DNA of 64,000 nucleotides from Acidobacteriota bacterium (GTDB taxonomy: Bacteria > Acidobacteriota > Terriglobia > Bryobacterales > Bryobacteraceae). Within the stretch, counting starts at the first letter, position 1, and the number at the start of each line of letters is the position of its first letter. The position numbers and the translations under genes were made by a program. The notes below the pieces were generated by a model. It was not told the origin of the DNA. It saw only the letters and a list, made by a program, of their open reading frames with translations, and ran no database searches. The stretch lies in the NCBI GenBank assembly GCA_017304135.1, contig JAFLBB010000018.1, forward strand, positions 16,909-80,908. The letters are read 5' to 3'. This document shows positions 41,991 to 51,167 of the stretch, in pieces.

Positions 41991-42412
41991 GCGCTCTGGA
42001 TATAGCTTCGCATATGCTCCAGTTCGCTCGTCTTCTCCTCAAGCTGCAGCCGCATCAGGTCGCGCATGGAAACCATGCCCAATACCCGGCGACCGTCGAC
42101 CACGGGCAGGTGCCGGCAGCCGACATGCTCCATGTGCGACATGGCCGCATCGGTGGTGTCCGACGGTCCGGCCGTGGCCAGCTCGCGCGTCATCACCTCA
42201 TCGATCTTCGTTGTGTGGAGATCGCGGCCGGGTCGAACGACCCGCGTCATTAAGTCGCGCTCACTGAACAGCCCGCGCAACTCGCCGCGCTCGATCACCA
42301 GAATCGCGCCCACGTTCAGCGCGGCCATGGTTTCCACCACTTCGGCTACGCTGAATCCCGTTTCGACCGAAAACATGGGCCGGTCGGCCAGCAGTTGAAT
42401 TAAGGTCTGCAT
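41987..42412 (-). CDS. Tandem CBS-domain protein
   Basis: 141 aa consisting almost only of a CBS pair: FSVETGFSVAEVVETMAALNVGAILVIERGELRGLFSERDLMTRVV (residues about 14-60) and MTRELATAGPSDTTDAAMSHMEHVGCRHLPVVDGRRVLGMVSMRDLMRLQL (about 75-125). Such proteins bind adenosyl nucleotides and act as energy sensors. Start ATG 42412 chosen after GGAAGGCGGG; the frame is longer upstream. First gene of a run with CbiX and a flavoprotein reductase. Confidence 0.88.
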   Translation of the reverse strand: MQTLIQLLADRPMFSVETGFSVAEVVETMAALNVGAILVIERGELRGLFSERDLMTRVVRPGRDLHTTKIDEVMTRELATAGPSDTTDAAMSHMEHVGCRHLPVVDGRRVLGMVSMRDLMRLQLEEKTSELEHMRSYIQSA

Positions 42413-42532
42413 TCCCGCCTTCCTTGCTTTGAAGGTAGAGAGCAATTCACTCGGAATCGCTCCGTCGAGTGCGGGAATTTTTATCACACTCGCGAGCCGT
42501 TGGGAAGGGCCATCACGATTTTTGCCTGCCGC

Positions 42533-42931
42533 TCAGCCCAGCCGCTCGCGCCGCCGCCGCCGCCGGGCTTCTTCCAGGGCGTCGCCAAACGGGGCCCGCC
42601 GCCGCTCCGCCCGCCTCACCTGCGCCTCGTCCATCCCGAAATAGTGGGCCACCTCGTGCCACACCGTGTCGCCCACAATCCGCTCCAATTCCACTTCATC
42701 ACGCGCCATGCGCTCATGCGGCCCCTGGTAGATCGTGATCGTGTCCGGCATCGCAAAGGGATCGCTCACACTCCGCATCGGCAGCGGACGGCCATGGTAG
42801 AGACCCAGCAGGCCCGGGTGCGGCGGTTCGGCCTCCACCACAATCGCCAGGTTCGCCATACGGTCGCGAAATTGGCGCGGAATCGCCGCAACGGCCCGTT
42901 CCACGAGTTGGTCGAAGTCGCGGCTGCGCAT
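42533..42931 (-). CDS. Zincin-like metallopeptidase family protein (DUF1025)
   Basis: 132 aa with the signature [20 protein letters not shown], the HExxH...D of the MTES_1575/PF06262 family, preceded by [11 protein letters not shown] and [12 protein letters not shown] typical of it. Basic C-terminus ([11 protein letters not shown]). Cytoplasmic; the family function is not established. Separated from the CBS unit by 120 bp with no gene. Confidence 0.85.
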   Translation of the reverse strand: MRSRDFDQLVERAVAAIPRQFRDRMANLAIVVEAEPPHPGLLGLYHGRPLPMRSVSDPFAMPDTITIYQGPHERMARDEVELERIVGDTVWHEVAHYFGMDEAQVRRAERRRAPFGDALEEARRRRRRERLG

Positions 42932-42993
42932 CCATTTCCATTATCCTGGAGAGAACCGCGCACCGGTTGCGGCGCGGGCCTTCTCATCACTCC

Positions 42994-43383
42994 ATGAAAC
43001 AAGACAGCAGCGCGGAGAAGTTGCGCACGGTTGCGCACAATCTCGGCATCGGCCGCATTGGCCGCCATATTTTCCTGTGCGCCGATCAGACCAACCCCAA
43101 GTGCTGCGACAAGCAGGCTGGCCTCGAGGCCTGGGATTTTCTCAAGAAGCGCCTCAGCGAACTGGGCCTCGCGCAGGCTGATCCCTGCGTCTTCCGCACC
43201 AAGGCCAACTGCCTGCGTGTGTGCGAACAAGGCCCGGTAGCGCTCGTCTATCCCGAAGGCATCTGGTATCACTCGGCCACGCCCGAGGTGCTGGAACGCA
43301 TCATTCAGGAGCACCTCATCGGCGGGCGCATCGTGGAAGAGTTCGCCTTCGCCTCCAACCCGCTGCCGGAGCAGGCGCAGTGA
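42994..43383 (+). CDS. (2Fe-2S) ferredoxin-like protein, thioredoxin fold
   Basis: 129 aa. [31 protein letters not shown] provides two cluster cysteines and [28 protein letters not shown] the other two, as in the (2Fe-2S) ferredoxins of Aquifex/NuoE type. Ends with [14 protein letters not shown]. Electron carrier in the cytoplasm. Its stop overlaps the GTG of cmk (GTGA), and cmk in turn overlaps lysC, so the three form one unit. Confidence 0.87.
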   Translation: MKQDSSAEKLRTVAHNLGIGRIGRHIFLCADQTNPKCCDKQAGLEAWDFLKKRLSELGLAQADPCVFRTKANCLRVCEQGPVALVYPEGIWYHSATPEVLERIIQEHLIGGRIVEEFAFASNPLPEQAQ

Positions 43384-44075
43384 GCGCGCGCCGCATCGTC
43401 GTCGCCATCGACGGCCCGGCCGGCGCGGGCAAAAGCACCATCGCCCGCCGCATCGCCGCCCGCATGGGCTTCCTCTATATCGACACCGGCGCCATGTACC
43501 GCGCCGTCGCCCTCTGGGCGCAGCGCCTCGGAACCTCGCTCGACGATCACCTCAACCTGGAGCAACTGGCCATCGCGGCCGACATCGAACTGCGCTCCAA
43601 TCCCCTCGGCGTCGTGCTCAATGGCGAAGACATCACCGAGCTCATCCGCAATCCTGAAATCTCCCAGGCAGCTTCGAAAGCGTCAGCTATTCCCGGCGTG
43701 CGCCGCGCCCTGGTGGAAAAGCAGCGCGCTATGGGCGCCGTCACCTCCATCGTCATGGAAGGCCGCGACATCGGCACCGTCGTCTTCCCCGACGCCGAGA
43801 TCAAGATCTTTCTCGACGCCGCCGCCGAGGTGCGCGCCCGGCGCCGCCTCGAAGAGCTTCAGGCCAAAGGGCAAGGCGGCCTCACGCTGGAGGCCGTCCT
43901 CAAGGACATCAACGAGCGCGACACGCGCGACCGTACCCGCGGCGAGGCCCCGCTCATGCAGGCCCCCGACGCCGAGTATGTCGACTCAACCGAAAATTCC
44001 ATCGAACAGGTGGAGGAGCGGATTCTCGCCCTCGTGCGCGCCCGCACCTCAAACGGAAAGGAACTGCACAAGTGA
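43380..44075 (+). CDS. cmk: Cytidylate kinase
   Basis: 231 aa. The P-loop [39 protein letters not shown] is diagnostic. [13 protein letters not shown] and [32 protein letters not shown] complete the NMP-binding and lid regions (with [18 protein letters not shown]). It phosphorylates CMP and dCMP to the diphosphates. GTG start overlapping the ferredoxin stop. Confidence 0.96.
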   Translation: MSARRIVVAIDGPAGAGKSTIARRIAARMGFLYIDTGAMYRAVALWAQRLGTSLDDHLNLEQLAIAADIELRSNPLGVVLNGEDITELIRNPEISQAASKASAIPGVRRALVEKQRAMGAVTSIVMEGRDIGTVVFPDAEIKIFLDAAAEVRARRRLEELQAKGQGGLTLEAVLKDINERDTRDRTRGEAPLMQAPDAEYVDSTENSIEQVEERILALVRARTSNGKELHK

Positions 44076-45493
44076 GCGAGGCTGGCCAATCAGGCTTGGT
44101 GGTGATGAAGTTCGGCGGCACGAGCATGGGCTCGGCCGACCGCATTCAGGTGGCGGCGTCCCTCTGCGCCGGCGAGAAGCGCAGCCGGCCCGTCGTGGCC
44201 GTTGTGTCGGCGATGTCCAAAATCACTGACCTCCTGCTGAACACTCTCAAGCACGCCGAGGGCGGCGATCGCGAGGGCATGGAAGCCAACATCGCCACTC
44301 TCGCCAAACGCCACTATGATGCGTGTGAGGAACTGCTGCCCGAATCGACCCGCCCCGTCGTGCGCACCGGCATTGATGAGCTGGTCGGTGACTTCCGCCG
44401 CATCGCCAACGGTGTGCTGATGCTGGGCGAGCGCCCCGTGCGCAGCGTCGACGAAGCAGTCGCCATCGGCGAACGGCTCTCCGCGCTCCTCATGGCCAGC
44501 TATCTGCAATCGCAAAACGTGCCGGCGATGGCCGTGAATGCCCGCGAAGTGATCGTCACCGACGCCGTGTTCGGCAACGCCACCCCGCTCATGGGCCCCA
44601 CGCGCGAGCGCGCCGCCGCCGTGCTCCAGCCGCAACTGGACAAAGGCATCCTGCCCGTGGTCACCGGCTTCAACGGCGCCACCGCCGATGGCCGCGCCAC
44701 CACGCTCGGCCGCGGCGGGTCTGATTTCTCAGCCTCCATCCTCGCCGCATCGCTCGATGCCGCTGAGCTCTGGATCTGGAGCGACGTCGACGGCATCCTC
44801 TCCGCCGATCCGCGCCTGGTGGCCAACGCCCGTGTGCTCGACCTCGTAACCTACGCCGAAGCAGCCGAGCTTGCCTATAACGGCGCCAAGGTGCTCCACC
44901 CCCGCACGCTCGCCCCTCTGGTTTCGCGCCAGATCCCCGTGTGGAGCAAGAACAGCTTCGCGCCGGAAAAGCCGGGCACGAAAATCGTCCCCTCGATTCC
45001 CAACCCCACCGGTCCGCGCGCGGTCACCTCAATGGCCAATGTCGCGCTGGTCAGCCTCGAGCCGTCAAGCCCCGAACTGGCCGGCACGAAGCTGATGGGC
45101 CGTGCCTTTGAAGCGCTCTCCGCAAGCGGCGCTGAGGTGCTGGCCCTCACCAGCTCCAGCTACCGCCAGAGCTTCTGCTTCCTCATCCGCAAGGATGAGC
45201 TCGCTTCGGCGCTGCAGGCCATCGAGTCGGCGTTGTCGCTCGAGTTGGCCCACGGCTACGTCAAGCCCATCGAGGTGGATACCGAGGTCGGCCTGCTGGC
45301 CATCGTCGGCGAAGGCATGCGCGGCGTCACCGGCATGGCCGGCCGCATCTTTACCGCCGTCTCGCGCGAAGGCGTCAACGTCATCGCCATCGCCCAGGGC
45401 TCAAGCGAACTCACCATTGCCGTCGTCGTTCGCCGTGAAGGTCTCGAAAAGGCCGTCCGCGCCGTCCACGAAGAGTGCGGGATGGGGAATTGA
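44072..45493 (+). CDS. lysC: Aspartate kinase
   Basis: 473 aa. The kinase domain begins with VVMKFGGTSMGSADRIQVAA, contains the substrate loop TVSDFS-like GRGGSDFSASILAASLDAAELWIWSDVDGI, and two C-terminal ACT domains (about 310-380 and 395-465; LLAIVGEGMRGVTGMAGRIFTAVSREGVNVIAIAQGSSELTIAVVV). First step of Lys/Thr/Met/Ile synthesis. Not fused to homoserine dehydrogenase. Since it also feeds homocysteine for methionine, it supplies the acceptor for the homocysteine methyltransferase in this window, though not by location. GTG start overlaps the cmk stop. Confidence 0.95.
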   Translation: MSEAGQSGLVVMKFGGTSMGSADRIQVAASLCAGEKRSRPVVAVVSAMSKITDLLLNTLKHAEGGDREGMEANIATLAKRHYDACEELLPESTRPVVRTGIDELVGDFRRIANGVLMLGERPVRSVDEAVAIGERLSALLMASYLQSQNVPAMAVNAREVIVTDAVFGNATPLMGPTRERAAAVLQPQLDKGILPVVTGFNGATADGRATTLGRGGSDFSASILAASLDAAELWIWSDVDGILSADPRLVANARVLDLVTYAEAAELAYNGAKVLHPRTLAPLVSRQIPVWSKNSFAPEKPGTKIVPSIPNPTGPRAVTSMANVALVSLEPSSPELAGTKLMGRAFEALSASGAEVLALTSSSYRQSFCFLIRKDELASALQAIESALSLELAHGYVKPIEVDTEVGLLAIVGEGMRGVTGMAGRIFTAVSREGVNVIAIAQGSSELTIAVVVRREGLEKAVRAVHEECGMGN

Positions 45494-45500
45494 GCGCGGC

Positions 45501-45674
45501 TTAGGCGCGAACCCGCGGCATCACCGCCGCCAGCAGCGCCACGACGGGCGCAAACGGGCCGGTCAAAAGGCCGCCCACAAACCATCGCCATGGGTTGCGG
45601 CCCAAATTCCGCGCCATGAGCCCGGCGATCAGTGCGGCTCCAGGCCAAACGAGGAAAACGGAAACGTCGAACAC
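45501..45674 (-). CDS. 57-residue membrane protein downstream of nuoM
   Basis: A short gene (57 aa) with GTG start at 45674 preceded by AGGGGAGG with correct spacing. Two hydrophobic helices flank a basic loop: VSVFLVWPGAALIAGLMA, then RNLGRNPWRWFVGGLLTGP, then FAPVVALLAAVMP. The 'GRNPW.WFV.GLL.GP.A' pattern is typical for small bacterial inner-membrane proteins. It begins 17 nt after the nuoM stop, so it would be cotranscribed. Function unknown. Confidence 0.75.
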   Translation of the reverse strand: MFDVSVFLVWPGAALIAGLMARNLGRNPWRWFVGGLLTGPFAPVVALLAAVMPRVRA

Positions 45675-45691
45675 CAGCCTCCCCTGTGTGC

Positions 45692-47230
45692 CTACCGCAC
45701 CTCAGCCTGCGGCATTACCCGCAGCGGATTCGGAATCTTGTTCGCCTCATAATAGCCTGGCCGCACCCGCTCCACGATCGTCGCCACCGGGCGGTCCAGA
45801 ATCTCAAAATACGGCTTCGGCCACAGGCCAATCGCGAACACGAAGAAGAGGAACGGCGTGAGCACAGCCCATTCGCGCCACGTCAGGTCAGGCAGCTTGG
45901 CGTTGCGCTCTGCCAACTCACCGAGCGCCGTGCGTTGGAACAGCCACAACAGGTATGCCGCGCCCAGAGCAATGCCCACCGCGCAGGCAAACGCCCACCA
46001 GAAGCTCTCCTTGTAGGCCCCCTGCAGAATCGTCAGTTCGCCAATAAAGCCGTTCAGCGGCGGCATGCCCATCGAACTCAGCGCCGTGATCAGGAACACA
46101 AACGTGTACGCTGGCATCACCTTCAGCAGCCCGCCATACTCGGCGATCTCGCGCGTGTGGCGGCGCTCATACACGACTCCCACCAGCAGGAACAGCAGCC
46201 CCGTCGAAACCGCATGGTTGATCTGCTGCAAAATGCTGCCCGAAATGCCCGCCGGATTGAGCGCGAAGATGCCCAGCGTGCAGAAGCCCATGTGGCTCAC
46301 TGACGAATACGCCACCAGCTTCTTCATGTCCTTCTGCATCAGGCTCACCAGCGCCCCATACACGATGGCGATGATCGACAGTCCGGAGACAATCCAGATC
46401 ACCTCCGGGTCCTTCGACGTATCGGGCAGCAGCGGCAGCGAGAAGCGCAGGAACCCGTAGGTGCCCATCTTCAGCAGGATGCTCGCCAGCACCACCGAAC
46501 CGGCCGTCGGCGCCTCCACGTGCGCGTCGGGCAGCCACGTGTGGAACGGCCACATCGGGATCTTTACCGCAAACCCGGCAAACAGCGCCCAGAACACCCA
46601 CCAGGCAATCTGCGCCGGCACCGTCGTGCCCATCAAGGCGTCAATCTCGAAGGTGTAGACCCCGGCTTCCTGCCCGTGCAGCGAATAGAGCGTCAGGATT
46701 CCCAGCAGCATCAGGATGCTGCCCACCAGCGTATAAATGACAAACTTGATGGCGGCATAGGAGCGCCGCGGCCCACCCCAGATGGCAATGATGAAATACA
46801 TGGGAACCAGCGTCAGCTCCCAAAAGAAGAAGAATAGGAGAAAATCGCGCGACACGAACACGCCGATCATCCCTACCTGTTGCAACAGAAACCAGGCGTA
46901 ATATTCCTTCAACCGCGATTCGATGGCCACCCAACTGGAGAGTATGGCCAGAAAACCCACTCCCGCGGTCATCACAACCATCAACAGCGCCAAACCATCG
47001 ACACCCAGATGGTATTCCGCGCCAATCGATGGGATCCAGGCCGCCCGCTCGACAAACTGGAAGTCCTTCGTCCGGTCAAACCCAGTCAACAGCGGAAAGG
47101 TGACAATCAGCCCCAAAAGCGCGGCTCCGTTGGCCACCAGCTTGAGCAGTCTCGTCTGCGAAGAGGGGATCGCGAGCAGGACGAGCAGCCCCACCAGCGG
47201 CGTGAACAGGACGAGCGACAACAAGGGCAT
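45692..47230 (-). CDS. nuoM: NADH-quinone oxidoreductase subunit M (proton-pumping)
   Basis: 512 aa, about 14 hydrophobic helices, antiporter-like subunit of complex I. Key residues: the Glu of FFFWELTLVPMYFIIAIWGG and the Lys/His set of PMWPFHTWLPDAHVEAPTAGSVVLASILLKMGTYG, and the discontinuous helix region SVSHMGFCTLGIFALN. I use ATG 47230; a TTG six codons earlier (47248) is possible. No other nuo gene is adjacent on either side, so this copy is isolated from the usual nuoL-M-N order. Confidence 0.93.
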   Translation of the reverse strand: MPLLSLVLFTPLVGLLVLLAIPSSQTRLLKLVANGAALLGLIVTFPLLTGFDRTKDFQFVERAAWIPSIGAEYHLGVDGLALLMVVMTAGVGFLAILSSWVAIESRLKEYYAWFLLQQVGMIGVFVSRDFLLFFFFWELTLVPMYFIIAIWGGPRRSYAAIKFVIYTLVGSILMLLGILTLYSLHGQEAGVYTFEIDALMGTTVPAQIAWWVFWALFAGFAVKIPMWPFHTWLPDAHVEAPTAGSVVLASILLKMGTYGFLRFSLPLLPDTSKDPEVIWIVSGLSIIAIVYGALVSLMQKDMKKLVAYSSVSHMGFCTLGIFALNPAGISGSILQQINHAVSTGLLFLLVGVVYERRHTREIAEYGGLLKVMPAYTFVFLITALSSMGMPPLNGFIGELTILQGAYKESFWWAFACAVGIALGAAYLLWLFQRTALGELAERNAKLPDLTWREWAVLTPFLFFVFAIGLWPKPYFEILDRPVATIVERVRPGYYEANKIPNPLRVMPQAEVR

Positions 47231-47318
47231 AGGTAGAAAGCTAAGCAATCAAGGTACCACCTGAGCGGGCGGCGGCAAAGGGGGGCACGCCAACCGGGCG
47301 GCGGAGCGGCGCGGGCGG

Positions 47319-47324
47319 TACACT
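47319..47324 (+). promoter_or_regulatory. Candidate -10 hexamer of a leaderless transcript
   Basis: TACACT six bases before the ATG at 47331. Confidence 0.35.
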
Positions 47325-47330
47325 GTGGGC

Positions 47331-47840
47331 ATGAGCGCGACGCACCTGGTGAGCGTTGAGGAGTATCTGGCAACCTCCTACCGGCCGGATCGCGACTACG
47401 TCGACGGCGTCGTCGAGGAGCGGAACTTGGGAGAATTCGACCACGGCCGTTTACAGGCACTCATCGTCGCCACATTGATGAAGGGCGAGAAGCGCTACGG
47501 CTGCTACGCCGTCACCGAGCAGCGCGTCCAGGTGAAACCGGACCGCTATCGCATCCCCGACGTCTGCCTGATTCGCCGGGAAGACCGCGAACAGATCATC
47601 ACCAGGCCGCCGATGTTGTGCGTGGAGATCCTCTCCCCCGAAGACACCCACTCGCGCCTCGTCACCCGGCTCGACGACTACCTCGCCATGGGCGTGCCCG
47701 AATGCTGGGTGGTCGACCCCAAAGTCCGCCGCGGCTACACCTACACCTCCGCGGGACTGCTCGTGGCCCAGAACGGCATTCTCCGCCTCGCCGGAACCAC
47801 CCTCGAAGTGAACCTCAACGAGATGTTCGCCGAACTCTAG
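47331..47840 (+). CDS. Uma2 family (DUF820) putative nuclease
   Basis: 169 aa restriction-endonuclease-like fold. LVSVEEYLATSYRPDRDYVDGVVEERNLGEFDHGRLQALI opens the domain; PDVCLIRRED (catalytic Asp) and PPMLCVEILSPEDTHSRLVTRLDDYLAMGVPECWVVDP (Glu and following helix) are the PD-(D/E)xK core. Family members are widespread in cyanobacteria and Acidobacteria, with unclear biological role. Ends before a hairpin at 47857-47885. Confidence 0.88.
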   Translation: MSATHLVSVEEYLATSYRPDRDYVDGVVEERNLGEFDHGRLQALIVATLMKGEKRYGCYAVTEQRVQVKPDRYRIPDVCLIRREDREQIITRPPMLCVEILSPEDTHSRLVTRLDDYLAMGVPECWVVDPKVRRGYTYTSAGLLVAQNGILRLAGTTLEVNLNEMFAEL

Positions 47841-47856
47841 CCGGCGCTAATGAAAA

Positions 47857-47885
47857 CGGCGGCCCGGCACGAAGCCGGACCGCCG
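47857..47885. terminator. Hairpin between convergent genes
   Basis: CGGCGGcCCGGC paired with GCCGGaCCGCCG (47857-47868 with 47874-47885, one mismatch), located between the Uma2 gene and the convergent TIGR03437 gene. T-run weak. Confidence 0.6.
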
Positions 47886-47910
47886 CGATCTTCCGCCTGT
47901 CGCCAGGCTC

Positions 47911-49596
47911 TTACTGGTAGTTGACGTTCTTGCCGCTGTAGTTGAAGTACGACGCCACGCCGATATCGATGCCCGGCGCCGTGAAGCGGCCCGGCTCAAG
48001 CGACGTGCTCCCCACCAGCAACTGGCCTGTCGGCGTGCCTTGCGCGCTGGCGCTGATCGGCAACGCCGAGAGCACCCACGAGGGCACACTGAAGCTGCCC
48101 GCCGAGGCCACCGAGTAACAGATGAACGTACCGCCCACGGTCGGGCTGGTCCGCGCCGAGGAACCGCTGATCACGACGAGGTCGTTGGCCGCGCCGCCCG
48201 TCCAGGTAATGCGCAGATCCTGCGCGCGATTCACTGCCGTGATCGACGCCTCATTTGTCCAGGTGAGCGGTTGCGGGAAGTTGAGCCGCGCCGTAAACGC
48301 CCCCACATCCGCGCCGCCAGGGCCTGTGAAGGTGTACTCACCCGCCGCAAGGTAATCCGGCATGTTGTTCGGGAACGGATTCGGCACGCCCGGGGGCAGC
48401 CCCGAAATCGTCGTGCCGCCGCCAAGTTGCGACGAGTAGAAGCCAGGAGTCGTGCGCGCGATCGTCTTTGCGCCATTCGGCCCGTTCACACCGATGCTCG
48501 CGCCGGCATCCAGCGGTGTGATGGCCGAAAGCGATGGATCATTCGGCTCGCTGTCGCCGGCGAACGTCGTCACCGTACAAGCGCCCGGTGGGGGTTCGGC
48601 AATCGTGGAGCTGCGGATCAGCGTGTTGTAGTCGAAGCGGAAAAAGCCGGCCGAGCCGAAATCGAAACGCGCCGACAGGTCGAACCCCTGGGCGCTGGAC
48701 TTGATCGTCGTGCGGCCCAGCGATAGCGTTCCGAATCGCAACGCCCCACTCGCCGCACTCTGGAAGTCGGCTTCCGTGAAGCCACGGTCGCGGCACACAC
48801 GCCCACTCCGCGCCACCGAAGTCGAAACGAAGTTGCTGATCACTCCCGTGTTGCCGTTCACGCGAACGACAATCGGCACCGCGCAGCCTTCCAGATCGGC
48901 AGGCATGGTGAAGTTGATCTGGTCCAGGCCGGTCGCGCCCGGCGTGCGTCCCGCATACAACACCTGCGCCGTCTTACCGCCCACGAACACCTCCACCTGC
49001 GGAGGATTCGGAAGTGCCCCGTTGGAGCCGTTGATGTCCTCATTCGGCGTCACAGCGCCAAGCCCGTTGGCCCAGATAATGCCTGCCTGGCCGGGATTGA
49101 GCGCCGTGGTGAAGGTCACCGGCGTGTAGTTGCCATCGGTGACCACGCCCGGGCCGCTGCCTGCGCTATTCAAGGTGAAAATGCCCACCGCCGAGCGCAC
49201 AACGGCCACAGGAAACGGGGAGCTGGGCTGATCGTTAAACAGCACCGCGACGTTGGCCTGCGAGGTGAGCGGCACGTTCGACGGCATGATGGCCGCCACC
49301 TGGCCCGCCGACGTGTAGATCATCGGCGCGTCATAGTTGGTGGCGTTCACCGTGATGCGCACACGCGTCCCGGCAAGTCCCGCCGCCGTGGGGCGGGGCA
49401 ACCCCGACTGCACGAGTGTCGCCGGACCCATGTTCCGGCCGAAAACGACAAAAATCGAGCCTTGCGCGATGCCCGCGCCAGGCAACCCGGTGGCCGCATA
49501 GCTGGCGGCATTGGTGACGTTGGTGATGGCTGGCTGCGCTTGGGCCAATGTTGCACACGCAAGCGCGGATGCGAAGAGGAGGAGTTTCGTTTTCAT
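47911..49596 (-). CDS. TIGR03437-type exported protein (Solibacter family)
   Basis: 561 aa. Signal peptide (KLLLFASALACATLAQAQ). Residues about 22-270 carry the Solibacter-type repeat domain: ITNVTNAASYAATGLPGAGIAQGSIFVVFGRNMGP near the start, then RVRITVNATNYDAPMIYTSAGQVAAIMPSNVPL and GQAGIIWANGLGAVTPNEDIN, and QINFTMPADLEGCAVPIVVRVNGNTG. The remainder is beta-rich and ends LPISASAQGTPTGQLLVGSTSLEPGRFTAPGIDIGVASYFNY. These proteins are highly multiplied in Solibacter-type genomes and probably cell-surface. The function is unknown; the family is a strong taxonomic marker. Confidence 0.88.
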   Translation of the reverse strand: MKTKLLLFASALACATLAQAQPAITNVTNAASYAATGLPGAGIAQGSIFVVFGRNMGPATLVQSGLPRPTAAGLAGTRVRITVNATNYDAPMIYTSAGQVAAIMPSNVPLTSQANVAVLFNDQPSSPFPVAVVRSAVGIFTLNSAGSGPGVVTDGNYTPVTFTTALNPGQAGIIWANGLGAVTPNEDINGSNGALPNPPQVEVFVGGKTAQVLYAGRTPGATGLDQINFTMPADLEGCAVPIVVRVNGNTGVISNFVSTSVARSGRVCRDRGFTEADFQSAASGALRFGTLSLGRTTIKSSAQGFDLSARFDFGSAGFFRFDYNTLIRSSTIAEPPPGACTVTTFAGDSEPNDPSLSAITPLDAGASIGVNGPNGAKTIARTTPGFYSSQLGGGTTISGLPPGVPNPFPNNMPDYLAAGEYTFTGPGGADVGAFTARLNFPQPLTWTNEASITAVNRAQDLRITWTGGAANDLVVISGSSARTSPTVGGTFICYSVASAGSFSVPSWVLSALPISASAQGTPTGQLLVGSTSLEPGRFTAPGIDIGVASYFNYSGKNVNYQ

Positions 49597-49703
49597 AGCT
49601 TGATAGCGCCGGCGGTCAAACCAGCCGACTCATTCATGCTAACGCGACAAACGCGGAAAACAAGGATCAAATAAGGGCCCGCCCCCATCTTCAGGCACTT
49701 TCC

Positions 49704-51083
49704 CTACGCCCCGCCGGGAGATTCCTTAGCCGCTATGCCCAGCGCCTTCATCTTGCGGTACAAATTGCTCCGCTCCAAACCCAGCAATTCGGCCGCGCGC
49801 GTCATGTTGCCGCCCGCTTCCTCCAACTTCCGCGAAATGTAGTCGCGCTCAGCCGCTTCCCTGTAATCGTGCAGCGAAGCATAGTGGTCCGGGGCTCTCT
49901 CCGCCGCCGATTTGCGGACCGCCAGCGGCGGAAGGTGGCGCGCATCAATGCGCACCTGCGGATTCATGATCACAATCCGCTCCATCAGGTTCTTCAATTC
50001 GCGCACGTTGCCCGGCCAGTGGTACTCGCGCAACACCTGCAGCGCCTCCGGCGTCAGTTCCTTGCGCTTACGGCCATAAGAGTGCGTGAACTCGTTCAGA
50101 AAGTGCTCGGCCAGCAGCGCCACGTCTTCAATCCGGTCGCGCAACGGCGGCACATAGAAGGGCACGACATTCAGCCGGTAAAACAGGTCCTCGCGGAAAT
50201 TGCCGCGCTCAATCTCCACCTGCAGGTTCTTGTTGGTGGCCGCCACCACGCGCACATCCACCTGGATCGTGTGGTTGGCCCCCACCGGTTCAAACCGCTG
50301 CTCCTCCAGCGCCCGCAACACCTTGGCCTGCGTCTTCAGGCTCATGTCGCCCACCTCGTCGAGAAACAGCGTCCCGCCGTCGGCCTTTTGGAATTTGCCC
50401 GTCTTGTCTTCCGTCGCCCCCGTGAAGCTGCCCTTGCGGTGGCCGAACAGCTCGCTTTCGATCAGTTCCTCGGGAATGGCCGCGCAGTTCACCTCGACAA
50501 ACTGCGCCTCCGCCCGCGCGCTCAGGTTGTGGATCGCCTGGGCCACCAGTTCCTTGCCCGTGCCGGACTCCCCAAACACCAGCACCCGCCCGTTCGTGCC
50601 CGCCATCAGCGACAGCTGCTGCCGCAACGCCTTCATGGGCACGCTTTCGCCGATGATCGTCGTCGACGGATGCGAATCCTCGCGCAGGTTCGCCAGCTCC
50701 TGGCTCAGCCGCTTCTGCTGCAGCGCGTTCTTCACCACCACGATCACCTTGTCAATCGTGAGCGGCTTCTCCAGAAAATCGAACGCCCCCAGCTTGGTCG
50801 CCCGCACCGCCGTCTCAATGTTCCCATGCCCGGAGATCACCACCACTGCCGGCCGGTCGACATAAGGAATCTCCTCGATCCGTTCCAGCGTCGTCAGGCC
50901 ATCCATGCCAGGCAGCCAGATGTCCAGCAGCACCAGGTCGTAATTCTCCCGCCCCAGCGCCTCCAGGCACGCTTCGCCTGAATCCACCGAACGCGAATGG
51001 AAACCCTCGTCTTCCAGCACACCAGCCAGTGACTGCCGGATGCCGGGTTCGTCGTCAACAATGAGAATGCGCGGCCGTTTCAC
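49704..51083 (-). CDS. NtrC-type sigma-54-dependent response regulator
   Basis: 459 aa. Receiver domain (ILIVDDEPGIRQSL, DLVLLDIWLPGMDGLTTLERI with the phospho-Asp at about 54, VVVISGHGNIETAVRATKLGAFDFLEKPL), AAA+ sigma-54 domain (VLVFGESGTGKELVAQAIHNLS Walker A; RKGSFTGATEDKTGKFQKADGGTLFLDEVGDM Walker B with the GxFTGA loop present as GSFTGA), and a Fis-type HTH (NMTRAAELLGLERSNLYRKMKALGI). It activates sigma-54 promoters when phosphorylated. No partner histidine kinase is adjacent. It lies 85 nt downstream of the cytochrome c gene. Confidence 0.95.
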   Translation of the reverse strand: MKRPRILIVDDEPGIRQSLAGVLEDEGFHSRSVDSGEACLEALGRENYDLVLLDIWLPGMDGLTTLERIEEIPYVDRPAVVVISGHGNIETAVRATKLGAFDFLEKPLTIDKVIVVVKNALQQKRLSQELANLREDSHPSTTIIGESVPMKALRQQLSLMAGTNGRVLVFGESGTGKELVAQAIHNLSARAEAQFVEVNCAAIPEELIESELFGHRKGSFTGATEDKTGKFQKADGGTLFLDEVGDMSLKTQAKVLRALEEQRFEPVGANHTIQVDVRVVAATNKNLQVEIERGNFREDLFYRLNVVPFYVPPLRDRIEDVALLAEHFLNEFTHSYGRKRKELTPEALQVLREYHWPGNVRELKNLMERIVIMNPQVRIDARHLPPLAVRKSAAERAPDHYASLHDYREAAERDYISRKLEEAGGNMTRAAELLGLERSNLYRKMKALGIAAKESPGGA

Positions 51084-51167
51084 GTGTCAGCAACCATTGT
51101 GGCAGGAGGAGTGCGAACTTGGCACGCACAAGTGATCCGGCCGCGCACGCTCGCGCGTCTTGGCGTC

